Position numbers and translations under genes: made by a program
Notes under the pieces: model-generated
Told to the model about the DNA's origin: nothing
The model's input: only the letters and a program-made list of their open reading frames with translations
Databases searched by the model: none
Shown here: one piece after another, positions 18,429-27,068 of the stretch
Numbering within the stretch: the first letter of the stretch is position 1
Layout: every line of letters begins with the position of its first letter
Source: Fidelibacterota bacterium
GTDB taxonomy: Bacteria > Fidelibacterota > Marinisomatia > SCGC-AAA003-L08 > GCA-2689995
Length of the DNA: 37,590 nt
Assembly (NCBI GenBank): GCA_014381925.1
Contig: JACNKR010000036.1
Span: 1 to 37,590 of the forward strand
Reading direction: 5' to 3'

Positions 18429-19463
18429 TTAATATTTACAATGTAAAAAATGGTCAGCGAATACTGCACCAATAAGAATATTTTTTTTTTGAATGGCTGA
18501 AACACTTGATCCTGATAACGATTCTCCGTTATTTAAATAGATTTCATCAAAAACATAATTATGGGTGGAATCTTGAGAAACTTTTAATACTTGTGAAGGT
18601 GATAATTTATGTTCATCTTTTGCATGTCGAGAAAATGCTAACATTTGAGGGTGTGAGCCAATCCATAGATTTCCATCTTCATCTATTTCAATATTATCAA
18701 CACCTGAATTCATTTTCAATAAATTTATTAAATGAAGTTCATTTGTTTCTTCATTTCGAGAATAAATGGATAATTTTTTCCCAATTGTTTCTGCAACATA
18801 AACTAATTTTTTATCCGATGAAATATTAATTCCATTTGCATATCTTAATCCTATTGCAGAAATATTAAATTTAGTACCATCATAAAAAATAACATTTGAA
18901 TTTGATACTTGAAGATAATCTTGCATCGTTTTAATTAATCGTGACGAAACACCATGATCATTCGTAACATAAAATTGATTTTCATTAATGGCAACAATGT
19001 CATTTGGACTAATTAATAATGAACTTTTAATTGTATTGGTATGTACTAATTTTTCATTTTCAAATTTAAACAATTCAATTGAATGAATATTATCTACATG
19101 ATTTACTACAAATACATTAACATTTCCCAGGGAATCTTCAAATACTGAAATACCATGTGGGTGAAAATCAATTTCTAAATTAGATGTTAAATTTATCAAT
19201 TCAGGGTTTTCATGATTCACATTATAGGAATATATATGACCTTGCAATGGGTTTTCAGCAAGTGTTTTCCAACGGTCATCAGCAGAAATAAATGCAATTC
19301 CATTTTTTAATATGGTAATATCTTCAGGACCATTTAGTCCAAAAACCGATATACATTCCCCCTCAAAATGAGGGTTTATTGATTTAAATTCACCAGCATC
19401 GTATAATGTTTTTATAACTAAAAATAAAATAAACCCAATAATAAAGTAAATAATACTTTTCAT
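18429..19463 (-). CDS. Paraoxonase (PON) family arylesterase/lactonase, membrane-anchored
   Basis: The 344-residue protein is a six-bladed propeller close to vertebrate serum paraoxonase PON1 (355 residues). Calcium-site residues are recognisable: E47-D48 in 'GPEDI', N154-D155 in 'SPNDIVAI', N210 in 'YANGINIS', and D256-N257 in 'GVDNIEID'. The His dyad is H103 ('PHGIS') and H122 ('VVNHVD'), with the same 19-residue spacing as PON1 H115/H134. Even the PON1 disulfide partners appear, as C37 and C342. An N-terminal hydrophobic helix (about 4-20) would anchor it in the membrane facing the periplasm. PON enzymes hydrolyse lactones and aryl esters; the substrate here is unknown. It lies 17 bp downstream of the subtilase gene, probably cotranscribed. 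Confidence 0.85.
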   Translation of the reverse strand: MKSIIYFIIGFILFLVIKTLYDAGEFKSINPHFEGECISVFGLNGPEDITILKNGIAFISADDRWKTLAENPLQGHIYSYNVNHENPELINLTSNLEIDFHPHGISVFEDSLGNVNVFVVNHVDNIHSIELFKFENEKLVHTNTIKSSLLISPNDIVAINENQFYVTNDHGVSSRLIKTMQDYLQVSNSNVIFYDGTKFNISAIGLRYANGINISSDKKLVYVAETIGKKLSIYSRNEETNELHLINLLKMNSGVDNIEIDEDGNLWIGSHPQMLAFSRHAKDEHKLSPSQVLKVSQDSTHNYVFDEIYLNNGESLSGSSVSAIQKKNILIGAVFADHFLHCKY

Positions 19464-19480
19464 TCTTTTATTTATTCCAA

Positions 19481-21955
19481 TTAATTTCCAAGAATTATAT
19501 TCACAATTCCAACGATATCTAATACATTAATTTCACCATCGTTATTGATATCACTCGCATCTTGCTGTTGAGTCGTTGGAGTTAAATCCCCTAAAACAAA
19601 ATTTACAATTAATACAACATCCAATACATTTACGACACCATCTAAATTTCCATCACCACTAATTACAGTCCCAGGTCCATCAACATTTAATAAAACATGT
19701 ACAGATTCAGAACCACCACTTGAATTAATGTCTAAAAATGCTGAATATTCACCACCTAAAATTTCATTTGTATCTACACTTATATTTACAGATGAAGATT
19801 GGTCTGAATTTATTTGACCTTCAATTGGTGAAGCTGTTAACCAGCTCGGTGATTTTTTAAATTTAATTGCCATATTATTCTGAATTTGCCCAGAAACAAG
19901 TAAGCCCGAATTCCCCAATGAATTTTGCATTCCTATGGTTGGTGAATACTCGCCCGTTAATGAATTATAATTAAATTGAACTTCTCCATTTGGATAAAGC
20001 ACCATTTGAAAATCATAAAAACTATTTTCATTATTTGTCCACCAATGAGCAACATCATTAAACCAAACAATCAACCTATCACTATTAGAATGATAATAAA
20101 CTTCTCCAGAGCAATATTGATTACAATTATCATTTACTGGATTTAAATCATCCCAAAAACCAAATATAGCTGGACGAGGTGCAGAGGTAGATGGAATTGA
20201 AGAATTATCCCACTCTGTATTATCATCACCAAATCCTATCCATCCATTTGCATTTACAATAAATTGACTATAAACTTCGCCATAAAATGGGAAATCAAAT
20301 CCAATTTCGACAATATCACCTGATTGATCATTTTGTGGGAATGAATATAATGTTCCGCTTTCTGAAATATCTTCCCAATCATAAATAATATTTGGATTAT
20401 TATTTGAACTTGCCCAATAATTATTTTCTGAATCTGGACCGCCACCTGAATTCATAAAAGGTTTTGCCATAATTGAATAATTTAATATGGATTCATTTTC
20501 ACCAATGTTGGTAAGTATAATTTGATCTGAACTCATTTCTCCTTGAGCTAAATCAAATGATAACGATTCCGTTGAAACTTCAAGCATTGCTTGTGGTCCA
20601 CTTATTGAAAGTGCAGATTGATATAAATTTAATCGACCACCACTTACTGTATTCCCTTGTAAACTTGATAATTGGTCAACATTATTTAAAATTGCCTGCT
20701 TGATTGTCAATGCACAACTTCCTGGATCTGAAATACATAATTCAGCCAATGAATATGATGCGGCCGCATGCATAAACCCTATTGCTCCTGCAACATGTGG
20801 AGTTGCCATGGATGTACCTGTATAAGAACAACTCACAGAATTTGTTGGAACCGTACTGCAAATATTTGTTCCAGGTGCACCTAAATCAATCGTTTCTGTT
20901 CCATAACCAGCACTATTATATTTTACATCAGTATTTGTTGTATTGGTAACAGAAATCATATAATCACTACTACATCCTGTAGGAACATCACCCACACTAT
21001 CTACATTTTGATTTGAATTAATTGTTGCTGTTGCACTTAAAATACCAACAGCCCCCATTGCATCATATAAATCATTCCATACAGGATATGAACCTGAATT
21101 ACAATCTGCGTAATCCACTCCAAAGCTACTATTTGTCGCAACTACATTTGCACCAAATGCACCATTTGATTCTAACCATAATGTTTTTTGATCAAGTACA
21201 TACCCATATGCAGTACTAATTACAGATGTTTGCCCCGAAGAACCTGCAACACTCATAATTTTCACATTCCAATTAACACCCACAACATCATTTCCATTAT
21301 TACCGACAGCACCTATTGTACCCGCAACATGCGTTCCATGAGAATCTGATGGAATTGATCCATCGTTACTATACGCATCCCAACCATTAATATCATCGAC
21401 ATAACCATTATTGTCGTCATCGATCCCATTTCCTGGAATTTCATTTTCATTTACCCAAATATTTTCAACTAAATCTACATGATTTGTTTGAACTCCACCA
21501 TCTACAACTGCAACAACTATATCATCACCTAATGCCGTTATTCCACCCGTAGTAATATCCCATGCTTCTGGTGCATCAATATCCGCATCTATTTGTCCAC
21601 CAGATTGTCCTGTATTATTCAGATCCCACATTTGGCTGAAATCAGGATCATTAGGAATTAACCGAGGAGTTGTTAAATGGTCAAATTGAGCATAAATGAC
21701 TCCATCAAGTTTTAATATTTCATCTAATGCATTTTGATCCGAAGTAAAATTATATTCATTAAATTTAACTGTCCAAATATTCATTTGCCTTACAAGTAAG
21801 TTTTCAAGTTTAAATGAAAATAAACTCAATTCTTTTTCAATAATTTTTTTATTTAATTGCTGTTCAAATTTAACAATAAGTGTTTCTTTTTGGTATTTAA
21901 CGGTAGAAAAACAAAACCCAAGTACCAATAATTGAAGTAATACTAATTTTTTCAT
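19481..21955 (-). CDS. Secreted subtilisin-family (S8) serine protease with C-terminal dockerin-like repeats
   Basis: The 824-residue protein starts with a signal peptide (about 1-17) and a propeptide of about 80 residues. The S8 domain follows, with catalytic D152 ('VVAVVDGGV'), H206 ('DSHGTHVAG'), the oxyanion Asn near 275 ('VVATNSSFG') and S382 ('YTGTSMATPHVAG'). Beta-rich domains occupy about 455-760, including 'WIGFGDDNTEW' and 'IFGFWDDLNP', resembling modules in other secreted proteases. The C-terminal 60 residues hold two calcium-loop repeats, 'GDGNLDGVVNVLDVVLIVNF' and 'DINNDGEINVLDIVGIVNII', a type I dockerin-like pair seen again in the right-edge gene. AGGA lies about 9 nt before the ATG. 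It probably degrades extracellular protein. Confidence 0.93.
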   Translation of the reverse strand: MKKLVLLQLLVLGFCFSTVKYQKETLIVKFEQQLNKKIIEKELSLFSFKLENLLVRQMNIWTVKFNEYNFTSDQNALDEILKLDGVIYAQFDHLTTPRLIPNDPDFSQMWDLNNTGQSGGQIDADIDAPEAWDITTGGITALGDDIVVAVVDGGVQTNHVDLVENIWVNENEIPGNGIDDDNNGYVDDINGWDAYSNDGSIPSDSHGTHVAGTIGAVGNNGNDVVGVNWNVKIMSVAGSSGQTSVISTAYGYVLDQKTLWLESNGAFGANVVATNSSFGVDYADCNSGSYPVWNDLYDAMGAVGILSATATINSNQNVDSVGDVPTGCSSDYMISVTNTTNTDVKYNSAGYGTETIDLGAPGTNICSTVPTNSVSCSYTGTSMATPHVAGAIGFMHAAASYSLAELCISDPGSCALTIKQAILNNVDQLSSLQGNTVSGGRLNLYQSALSISGPQAMLEVSTESLSFDLAQGEMSSDQIILTNIGENESILNYSIMAKPFMNSGGGPDSENNYWASSNNNPNIIYDWEDISESGTLYSFPQNDQSGDIVEIGFDFPFYGEVYSQFIVNANGWIGFGDDNTEWDNSSIPSTSAPRPAIFGFWDDLNPVNDNCNQYCSGEVYYHSNSDRLIVWFNDVAHWWTNNENSFYDFQMVLYPNGEVQFNYNSLTGEYSPTIGMQNSLGNSGLLVSGQIQNNMAIKFKKSPSWLTASPIEGQINSDQSSSVNISVDTNEILGGEYSAFLDINSSGGSESVHVLLNVDGPGTVISGDGNLDGVVNVLDVVLIVNFVLGDLTPTTQQQDASDINNDGEINVLDIVGIVNIILGN

Positions 21956-22026
21956 AAATATAATCCTTTTATTTTTTTGTTTTAAATTAATTTTAATTTA
22001 ACAGTTTAAATATTTCCTTTCTTCCA

Positions 22027-22059
22027 ATTATATTGTAATAGCGTGTAATTAAATTACAC
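22027..22059 (-). promoter_or_regulatory. Candidate subtilase promoter with 17-bp palindrome
   Basis: On the minus strand, a perfect TATAAT lies at 22032-22027, about 70 bp before the subtilase ATG. No TTGACA-like -35 is visible. Instead a perfect palindrome, gtgtaattaaattacac at 22043-22059, covers the -35/spacer region, which fits a transcription-factor site. It also lies just after the stop of the DUF2231 gene but has no T-run, so a terminator is less likely. Confidence 0.4.
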
Positions 22060-22065
22060 TTTAGA

Positions 22066-22986
22066 TTATTTCTTAATTGAATTATTTACAATGTTTTTTA
22101 TTCCAATTTTACCCTTTCCATTAAACTGAATAAATGTTTTTCCGCTAGGCAAGGGAGCAATATGACCATGGGTTACCATTTTTCCATTTAGAAACCCTCT
22201 AAAATGCCGTCCGTCAGCAAAACATTTCCATATTGCCCATTCCTTAAATTCAATAGATTTAGAATTTAATATATTTTCATCCCCATTTTCCATTCGCCCC
22301 AATAATGTTTGGCTAGATTTTATCCGCATAAAATCATAATTACTATTATCTTGGAAATGATGAATAATTTCTATATCACCATTAAATTTATCTACATTTA
22401 ATTTAACGGTAATAGAAAGTGACTCATAGAATAATGAGTCAATGCTAATTATAAATGGAGAATCCGTTGAATTAATTTCAAACCAAATTTCATTATTTTG
22501 ATTTATTGAATCTAAATTTGAAGGATTATGAATTTTATTATTGTCATTCGTACCAATATTATACTTATATACTAATTCACCTCCATGTTCAGCCGTTTCA
22601 AAAATAAAAAATATACTTATAAAACCAATAAATAAAGTGAAAATATTTATAATTTTAATATATTTAAATAAATTAAAATGGCCAAAAAATGAAATTAAGG
22701 TGGTAAGTCCAATAGCATAAACTGCTCGATGTGCCCAATCTGAATGGCTATTTAATAAAGGAAATACATTATCTGGTATAGATAATAATTCACTCCCATT
22801 TTCTCCTGAAATTAATGCAACAATTGCAGACAAAGTAGCAAATAAATAAAATATCCAAATAGAATTTCCATTTGGTCGAAATATTTGAACTAAATTTAGT
22901 ACAACGGCTACAAAAATAAGTACAATCGGAAAATGAATGACCAATGGATGAACATTGGGCAACCATTCTGGTAAAAAATTCATCAT
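22066..22986 (-). CDS. DUF2231 membrane protein with C-terminal LamG-like domain
   Basis: The 306-residue protein has four hydrophobic segments in its first 135 residues. They begin with 'LPNVHPLVIHFPIVLIF', the DUF2231 signature that places conserved histidines next to the first membrane helix. After a linker, residues of about 165-300 form a soluble beta-rich domain ('ISIDSLFYESLSITVKLN', 'IIHHFQDNSNYDFMRI', 'FKEWAIWKCFADGRHFRGFLNGK', 'KTFIQFNGKGKIGIKNI') resembling concanavalin/LamG-type folds. It is the last gene of the heavy-metal efflux operon, 17 bp after the HMA lipoprotein, so a role in metal or redox homeostasis at the inner membrane is plausible. No function is established for this pairing. 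Confidence 0.65.
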   Translation of the reverse strand: MMNFLPEWLPNVHPLVIHFPIVLIFVAVVLNLVQIFRPNGNSIWIFYLFATLSAIVALISGENGSELLSIPDNVFPLLNSHSDWAHRAVYAIGLTTLISFFGHFNLFKYIKIINIFTLFIGFISIFFIFETAEHGGELVYKYNIGTNDNNKIHNPSNLDSINQNNEIWFEINSTDSPFIISIDSLFYESLSITVKLNVDKFNGDIEIIHHFQDNSNYDFMRIKSSQTLLGRMENGDENILNSKSIEFKEWAIWKCFADGRHFRGFLNGKMVTHGHIAPLPSGKTFIQFNGKGKIGIKNIVNNSIKK

Positions 22987-23003
22987 GAAAAATCTCCTTT
23001 AAA

Positions 23004-23429
23004 TTACATCATTCCTTTGCCTTTTCTATCCTTTGGTAATTTACAACAGCCCATAAGTGCATCATAAACTACAGGGTCTGCTTTCATTTGATTTGCTTGA
23101 TAACCTACCATTGAAATAGCTTTTTCTATTTTAGATAAATCCGTTTTATGAGAATCAAATATTACAAATACATTTTTGTCGTCAATGTTTACAAGAAATT
23201 CTTGCACACCACTAACTTTTTCTAATGCACTTGTTATATTCATATCACACATTCCACATTGAACAGTGGGAATATTTACCATTTCTTTTTTTGAATTAGC
23301 CGATAATGTAGTTAATACGACAGTCCCTTCAGTCGCTTTCATACTTTGTACGGTTATTGTTTGTTCTGTTTTATTTCCACATGCACCAAGTAGAAATACC
23401 ATTGTGATGATTGTTATTGTTTTCATCAT
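23004..23429 (-). CDS. Heavy-metal-associated (HMA) domain lipoprotein
   Basis: The 141-residue protein starts with a lipoprotein signal ending in the lipobox LGAC (C17). A ferredoxin-like HMA domain follows: 'VNIPTVQCGMCDMNITSALEKVSGV' contains the metal-binding C-x-x-C (CGMC), then 'NIDDKNVFVIFD' and 'IEKAISMVGYQAN'. The C-terminal tail adds a Cys pair ('MGCCKLPK') and a Met/Lys-rich end. Its ATG directly follows the TAA of the CusA-like gene. It is probably a periplasmic metallochaperone that delivers copper or silver to the efflux pump, by analogy with CusF, though CusF has a different fold. A second ATG immediately after the first is an equally good start. Confidence 0.85.
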   Translation of the reverse strand: MMKTITIITMVFLLGACGNKTEQTITVQSMKATEGTVVLTTLSANSKKEMVNIPTVQCGMCDMNITSALEKVSGVQEFLVNIDDKNVFVIFDSHKTDLSKIEKAISMVGYQANQMKADPVVYDALMGCCKLPKDRKGKGMM

Positions 23430-26400
23430 TTACCTTTCTGTTTTTTGTTTGTTTTCTTCTAGCCAAATATAAAAGACTGGTGTAATAAAAATTGAAATAA
23501 TCACCAATGAAATTCCCCCAAATACTGGAATCGCCATTGGAATCATAATATCTGAACCTTTTCCCGTTGATGTTAATATGGGTACAAGGGCTAAAATAGT
23601 TGTTGCTGTTGTCATTAATGCTGCCCTTGCTCTACGAGAAGCTGCATAAATAACCGCCTCATTAATTTCAGCTTTGGTTTTGGGTTTTATTTCTAAAATT
23701 CGTTGTTTTATATAAGTTGCCATTAAAACACCATCATCAGATGCAATCCCAAAAAGTGCAAGAAATCCCACCCAAATTGCTACGCTCATATTGGTAGTTC
23801 CAATATGAAAAACATCCCTCAAACCAAAGAAATTCATAAACCAAGGTTGATTATAGAACCAGATTAATATAAATCCACCAGACCAAGCAATGAAAATTCC
23901 TAAGAAAATTAACAAAATCACTTTTATTTCTTTAAATTGTAAATATAGAATAATAAAAATTAATCCCAATGCTAATGGTAATATAATCGATAGTTTTTTT
24001 GTTGCACGAATTTGATTTTCATAAGTACCTGTAAAATTATAATTAACACCTTTAGGAATAGATAATTCACCTGATTCTACTTTTTGATTCAAATATTGCG
24101 TTGCATTTTCAACTACATCAACCTCTGAAAACGCTTTCAATTTATCAAAAATAACATATGCAATTAAAAATGTGTCCTCACTTTTTATCATTTGTGGACC
24201 TCTTACATAATTAATTGAAGCAAGTTGAATTAATGGAATTTGTTTACCATCTGGCGTAGGAACTAATATCTTCTCAAGGTCTTCCAATTCATTTCGTAAT
24301 TCTCGTGAATATCTTACTCTTACTGGATATCTCTCTCTTCCCTCTACCGTTGTTGTTAGTGTTTTTCCTCCAATTCCAATTTCAATTACATTTTGAACAT
24401 CACGAATATGTAATCCATATCGAGCAATTGCACTACGGTTAATTTCAATCTCAAGATATGGTTTCCCCACAATTCTGTCTGCAAAAACAGTTGCAGGGTT
24501 AACCCCATCAACCTCTTTTAAATATTTTTCAAGTTCTAAAGAAACCTTTTCAATTGTTTCTAAATCTGGTCCTTTAACTTTTATCCCAATTGGAGCTCTC
24601 ATTCCAGACTGTAACATCACAATACGAGTAGCAATAGGCATTAATTTTGGGGCAGAAGTTGTACCTGGAATTTGAGCCACTTTTACAATTTCATTCCAAA
24701 TATCATCCATTGATTTTATATGGTCTCGCCATTGCCTGACTTCAATTCCATTTTCTATTTTATATTCAGGAATTACACCAATTACCGTTTCAATCATGGA
24801 TACAGGTGCAGGATCTAATGGTGTTTCTGCTCGACCAATTTTACCCACTACATTTTCAACTTCAGGAACAGAATTTATTGCCATATCAATTTTTGACAAT
24901 ACATCCATTGCTTCACCAATTGAAGCATGGGGCATAGTTGTAGGCATATATAAAAATGAACCTTCATCAAAATTAGGCATAAACTCTCGTCCTAATCCTG
25001 GAAATACTTTAGAAATTGAAGCTAAAGGTTTAGATTTCAAAATAGAATCTGGAATAAAACTAAAAATTGAATTAAAACCTAACCAAATCGTCATTCCAAG
25101 TATTATAAAAATTGCAGGAACAATTGCTGTAAATTTGCGATTCTCAATACACCAATGCAATATATGTTTATAATATTTATTTAAAAAATACATTGAACCC
25201 AAAACAAAGAAAAGGATAATCAATACGAAAAAAGTATTATAAAATAATCCAGCCTGTTGCTTTAATGGTTGCCAATGATTATTTAATAATAGCATCATTA
25301 TAATTATTGGAAATGCAATATTAACATTTTCCTTTTTATAATGGTTTAATATTTTAATTTTATTATGAAATAAATTATAAATGAAATAGAGTATAAAGAA
25401 AATTCCAACCCACCATTTAGAGGTAAATATAATCCCAATACCTATTAACCCAAAAATTAATGGAATAATTTTACTATCTTCATTTTTTTTATGTTGATTT
25501 CCAAAAATGAAATGAGCGAGTGCAGGTAAAATTGTTAGTGTAATAATTACAGAAGAAATTAATGCAAAAGTTTTTGTGAATGCCAATGGTTTAAATAATT
25601 TTCCCTCCGCACCTTCTAAAGTAAAGATGGGTAAAAAACTAATAATAGTTGTTGAAATAGCTGTTAATATTGCACCGCTAACTTCTTTACTTGCTTGGAA
25701 AATAATATCTAAACTATTTTCATCTGGTTTTGCAGATTTATAATGCCTCAAAATATTTTCAGTGAGAATTATTCCCATATCTACAATAGTCCCAATCGCA
25801 ATTGCTATTCCAGATAAGGCTACAACATTTGCATCTACTCCAAAATATTTCATGCCAATAAAAGTAAAAATTACTGCCAAAGGAAGTAATCCAGAGATAA
25901 TAAAAGCCGCTTTAATATTCATTACTAAAAATAAAACAACTATGATTGTGATAATTATTTCATCCGTTAAAGCATCTTTTAGTGTATCTAAAGTTTCATG
26001 AATTAATTCAGTTCGGTCATAAAATGGTATGATAGTTACCTGACTTAATGTTCCATCTTCCAACATTTTTTGGGGAAGCCCGGGTGAAATTTCACGAATT
26101 TTATCCTTTATATTTTTTATTGCTGATAATGGATTTTCTCCATATCGAACAACTGCAACACCCCCAACAGCTTCAACGCCTTCTTTGTCTAATGCTCCTC
26201 GGCGTAAAGCTGGTCCCAATGTAACATTTGCAATTTGTTTAATTTTTATTGGAACATTATTTACAACTTTTACAACCGTCTCATTTATATCTTCTACCGT
26301 TTTAATAAATCCCAAACCCCGAATAACATATTCAACTTTATTGATTTCAATGGTCCTAGCTCCAACATCAACATTTGACATTTGAACCGCTTTATAAATA

Positions 26401-27068
26401 TCTTGTAATGATACTTTATAAGTAAACATTTCACCAGGGTTTACATCAATTTGATATTCTCTTACATGCCCTCCTACCGAGGCAACTTCAGCAATACCAT
26501 TTGCTGACATTAATCCGTACCGAACATAATAATCTTGAATTGAACGAAGCTCATCTAAATCCCAACCACCTGTTGGATTTCCATCTTCATCTCTACCTTC
26601 CAATGTGTACCAAAATACCTGCCCTAAAGCTGTTGCATCAGGACCCAATGATGGTTTCACTTCTTTTGGCAATGTTCCCGTTGAAAGTGAAGCTAACTTT
26701 TCGAGTATTCGACTTCTACTCCAATAAAATTCAACATCTTCTTCAAAAATGACATATATTGTTGAAAAACCAAACATAGAATATGAACGAACTGTTTTTA
26801 CACCAGGAATTCCCAACATGCCTACCGTTAATGGATAAGTGATTTGATCTTCTACATCTCTCGGTGAGCGACCCATCCATTCTGTAAATACAATTTGCTG
26901 ATTTTCACCTATATCAGGAATCGCATCTACAGGTACGGGATAGCGAGGTAAATCATAAATATTCCAATCAAATGGTGCAGTTAATAATCCTACAACAAAT
27001 AAAATAACAGTTACAGCTGTTACTAAAAATTTATTTTTTAAACAAAATAGTATAAGTTTATTAATCAT
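23430..27068 (-). CDS. cusA: CusA/CzcA-family heavy-metal RND efflux pump
   Basis: This inner-membrane proton-driven pump exports metal through the adaptor and TolC-type channel encoded upstream. Family markers in the 1212 residues include the N-terminal 'PVDAIPDIGENQQIVFTEW', 'YDRTELI', 'GFLALFGIASDDGVLMATY' and the periplasmic Met in 'RIVMLQSGMRAPIGIKVKG', which corresponds to the region of metal-binding M623 in E. coli CusA. 'MPTTMPHASIGEA' corresponds to the region around M573. These methionines favour monovalent Cu/Ag export over Zn/Co. It is about 165 residues longer than E. coli CusA (1047). The extra length is mainly a hydrophobic stretch at about residues 530-660 that would add membrane segments. 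It overlaps cusB by 8 bp. Confidence 0.93.
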   Translation of the reverse strand: MINKLILFCLKNKFLVTAVTVILFVVGLLTAPFDWNIYDLPRYPVPVDAIPDIGENQQIVFTEWMGRSPRDVEDQITYPLTVGMLGIPGVKTVRSYSMFGFSTIYVIFEEDVEFYWSRSRILEKLASLSTGTLPKEVKPSLGPDATALGQVFWYTLEGRDEDGNPTGGWDLDELRSIQDYYVRYGLMSANGIAEVASVGGHVREYQIDVNPGEMFTYKVSLQDIYKAVQMSNVDVGARTIEINKVEYVIRGLGFIKTVEDINETVVKVVNNVPIKIKQIANVTLGPALRRGALDKEGVEAVGGVAVVRYGENPLSAIKNIKDKIREISPGLPQKMLEDGTLSQVTIIPFYDRTELIHETLDTLKDALTDEIIITIIVVLFLVMNIKAAFIISGLLPLAVIFTFIGMKYFGVDANVVALSGIAIAIGTIVDMGIILTENILRHYKSAKPDENSLDIIFQASKEVSGAILTAISTTIISFLPIFTLEGAEGKLFKPLAFTKTFALISSVIITLTILPALAHFIFGNQHKKNEDSKIIPLIFGLIGIGIIFTSKWWVGIFFILYFIYNLFHNKIKILNHYKKENVNIAFPIIIMMLLLNNHWQPLKQQAGLFYNTFFVLIILFFVLGSMYFLNKYYKHILHWCIENRKFTAIVPAIFIILGMTIWLGFNSIFSFIPDSILKSKPLASISKVFPGLGREFMPNFDEGSFLYMPTTMPHASIGEAMDVLSKIDMAINSVPEVENVVGKIGRAETPLDPAPVSMIETVIGVIPEYKIENGIEVRQWRDHIKSMDDIWNEIVKVAQIPGTTSAPKLMPIATRIVMLQSGMRAPIGIKVKGPDLETIEKVSLELEKYLKEVDGVNPATVFADRIVGKPYLEIEINRSAIARYGLHIRDVQNVIEIGIGGKTLTTTVEGRERYPVRVRYSRELRNELEDLEKILVPTPDGKQIPLIQLASINYVRGPQMIKSEDTFLIAYVIFDKLKAFSEVDVVENATQYLNQKVESGELSIPKGVNYNFTGTYENQIRATKKLSIILPLALGLIFIILYLQFKEIKVILLIFLGIFIAWSGGFILIWFYNQPWFMNFFGLRDVFHIGTTNMSVAIWVGFLALFGIASDDGVLMATYIKQRILEIKPKTKAEINEAVIYAASRRARAALMTTATTILALVPILTSTGKGSDIMIPMAIPVFGGISLVIISIFITPVFYIWLEENKQKTER

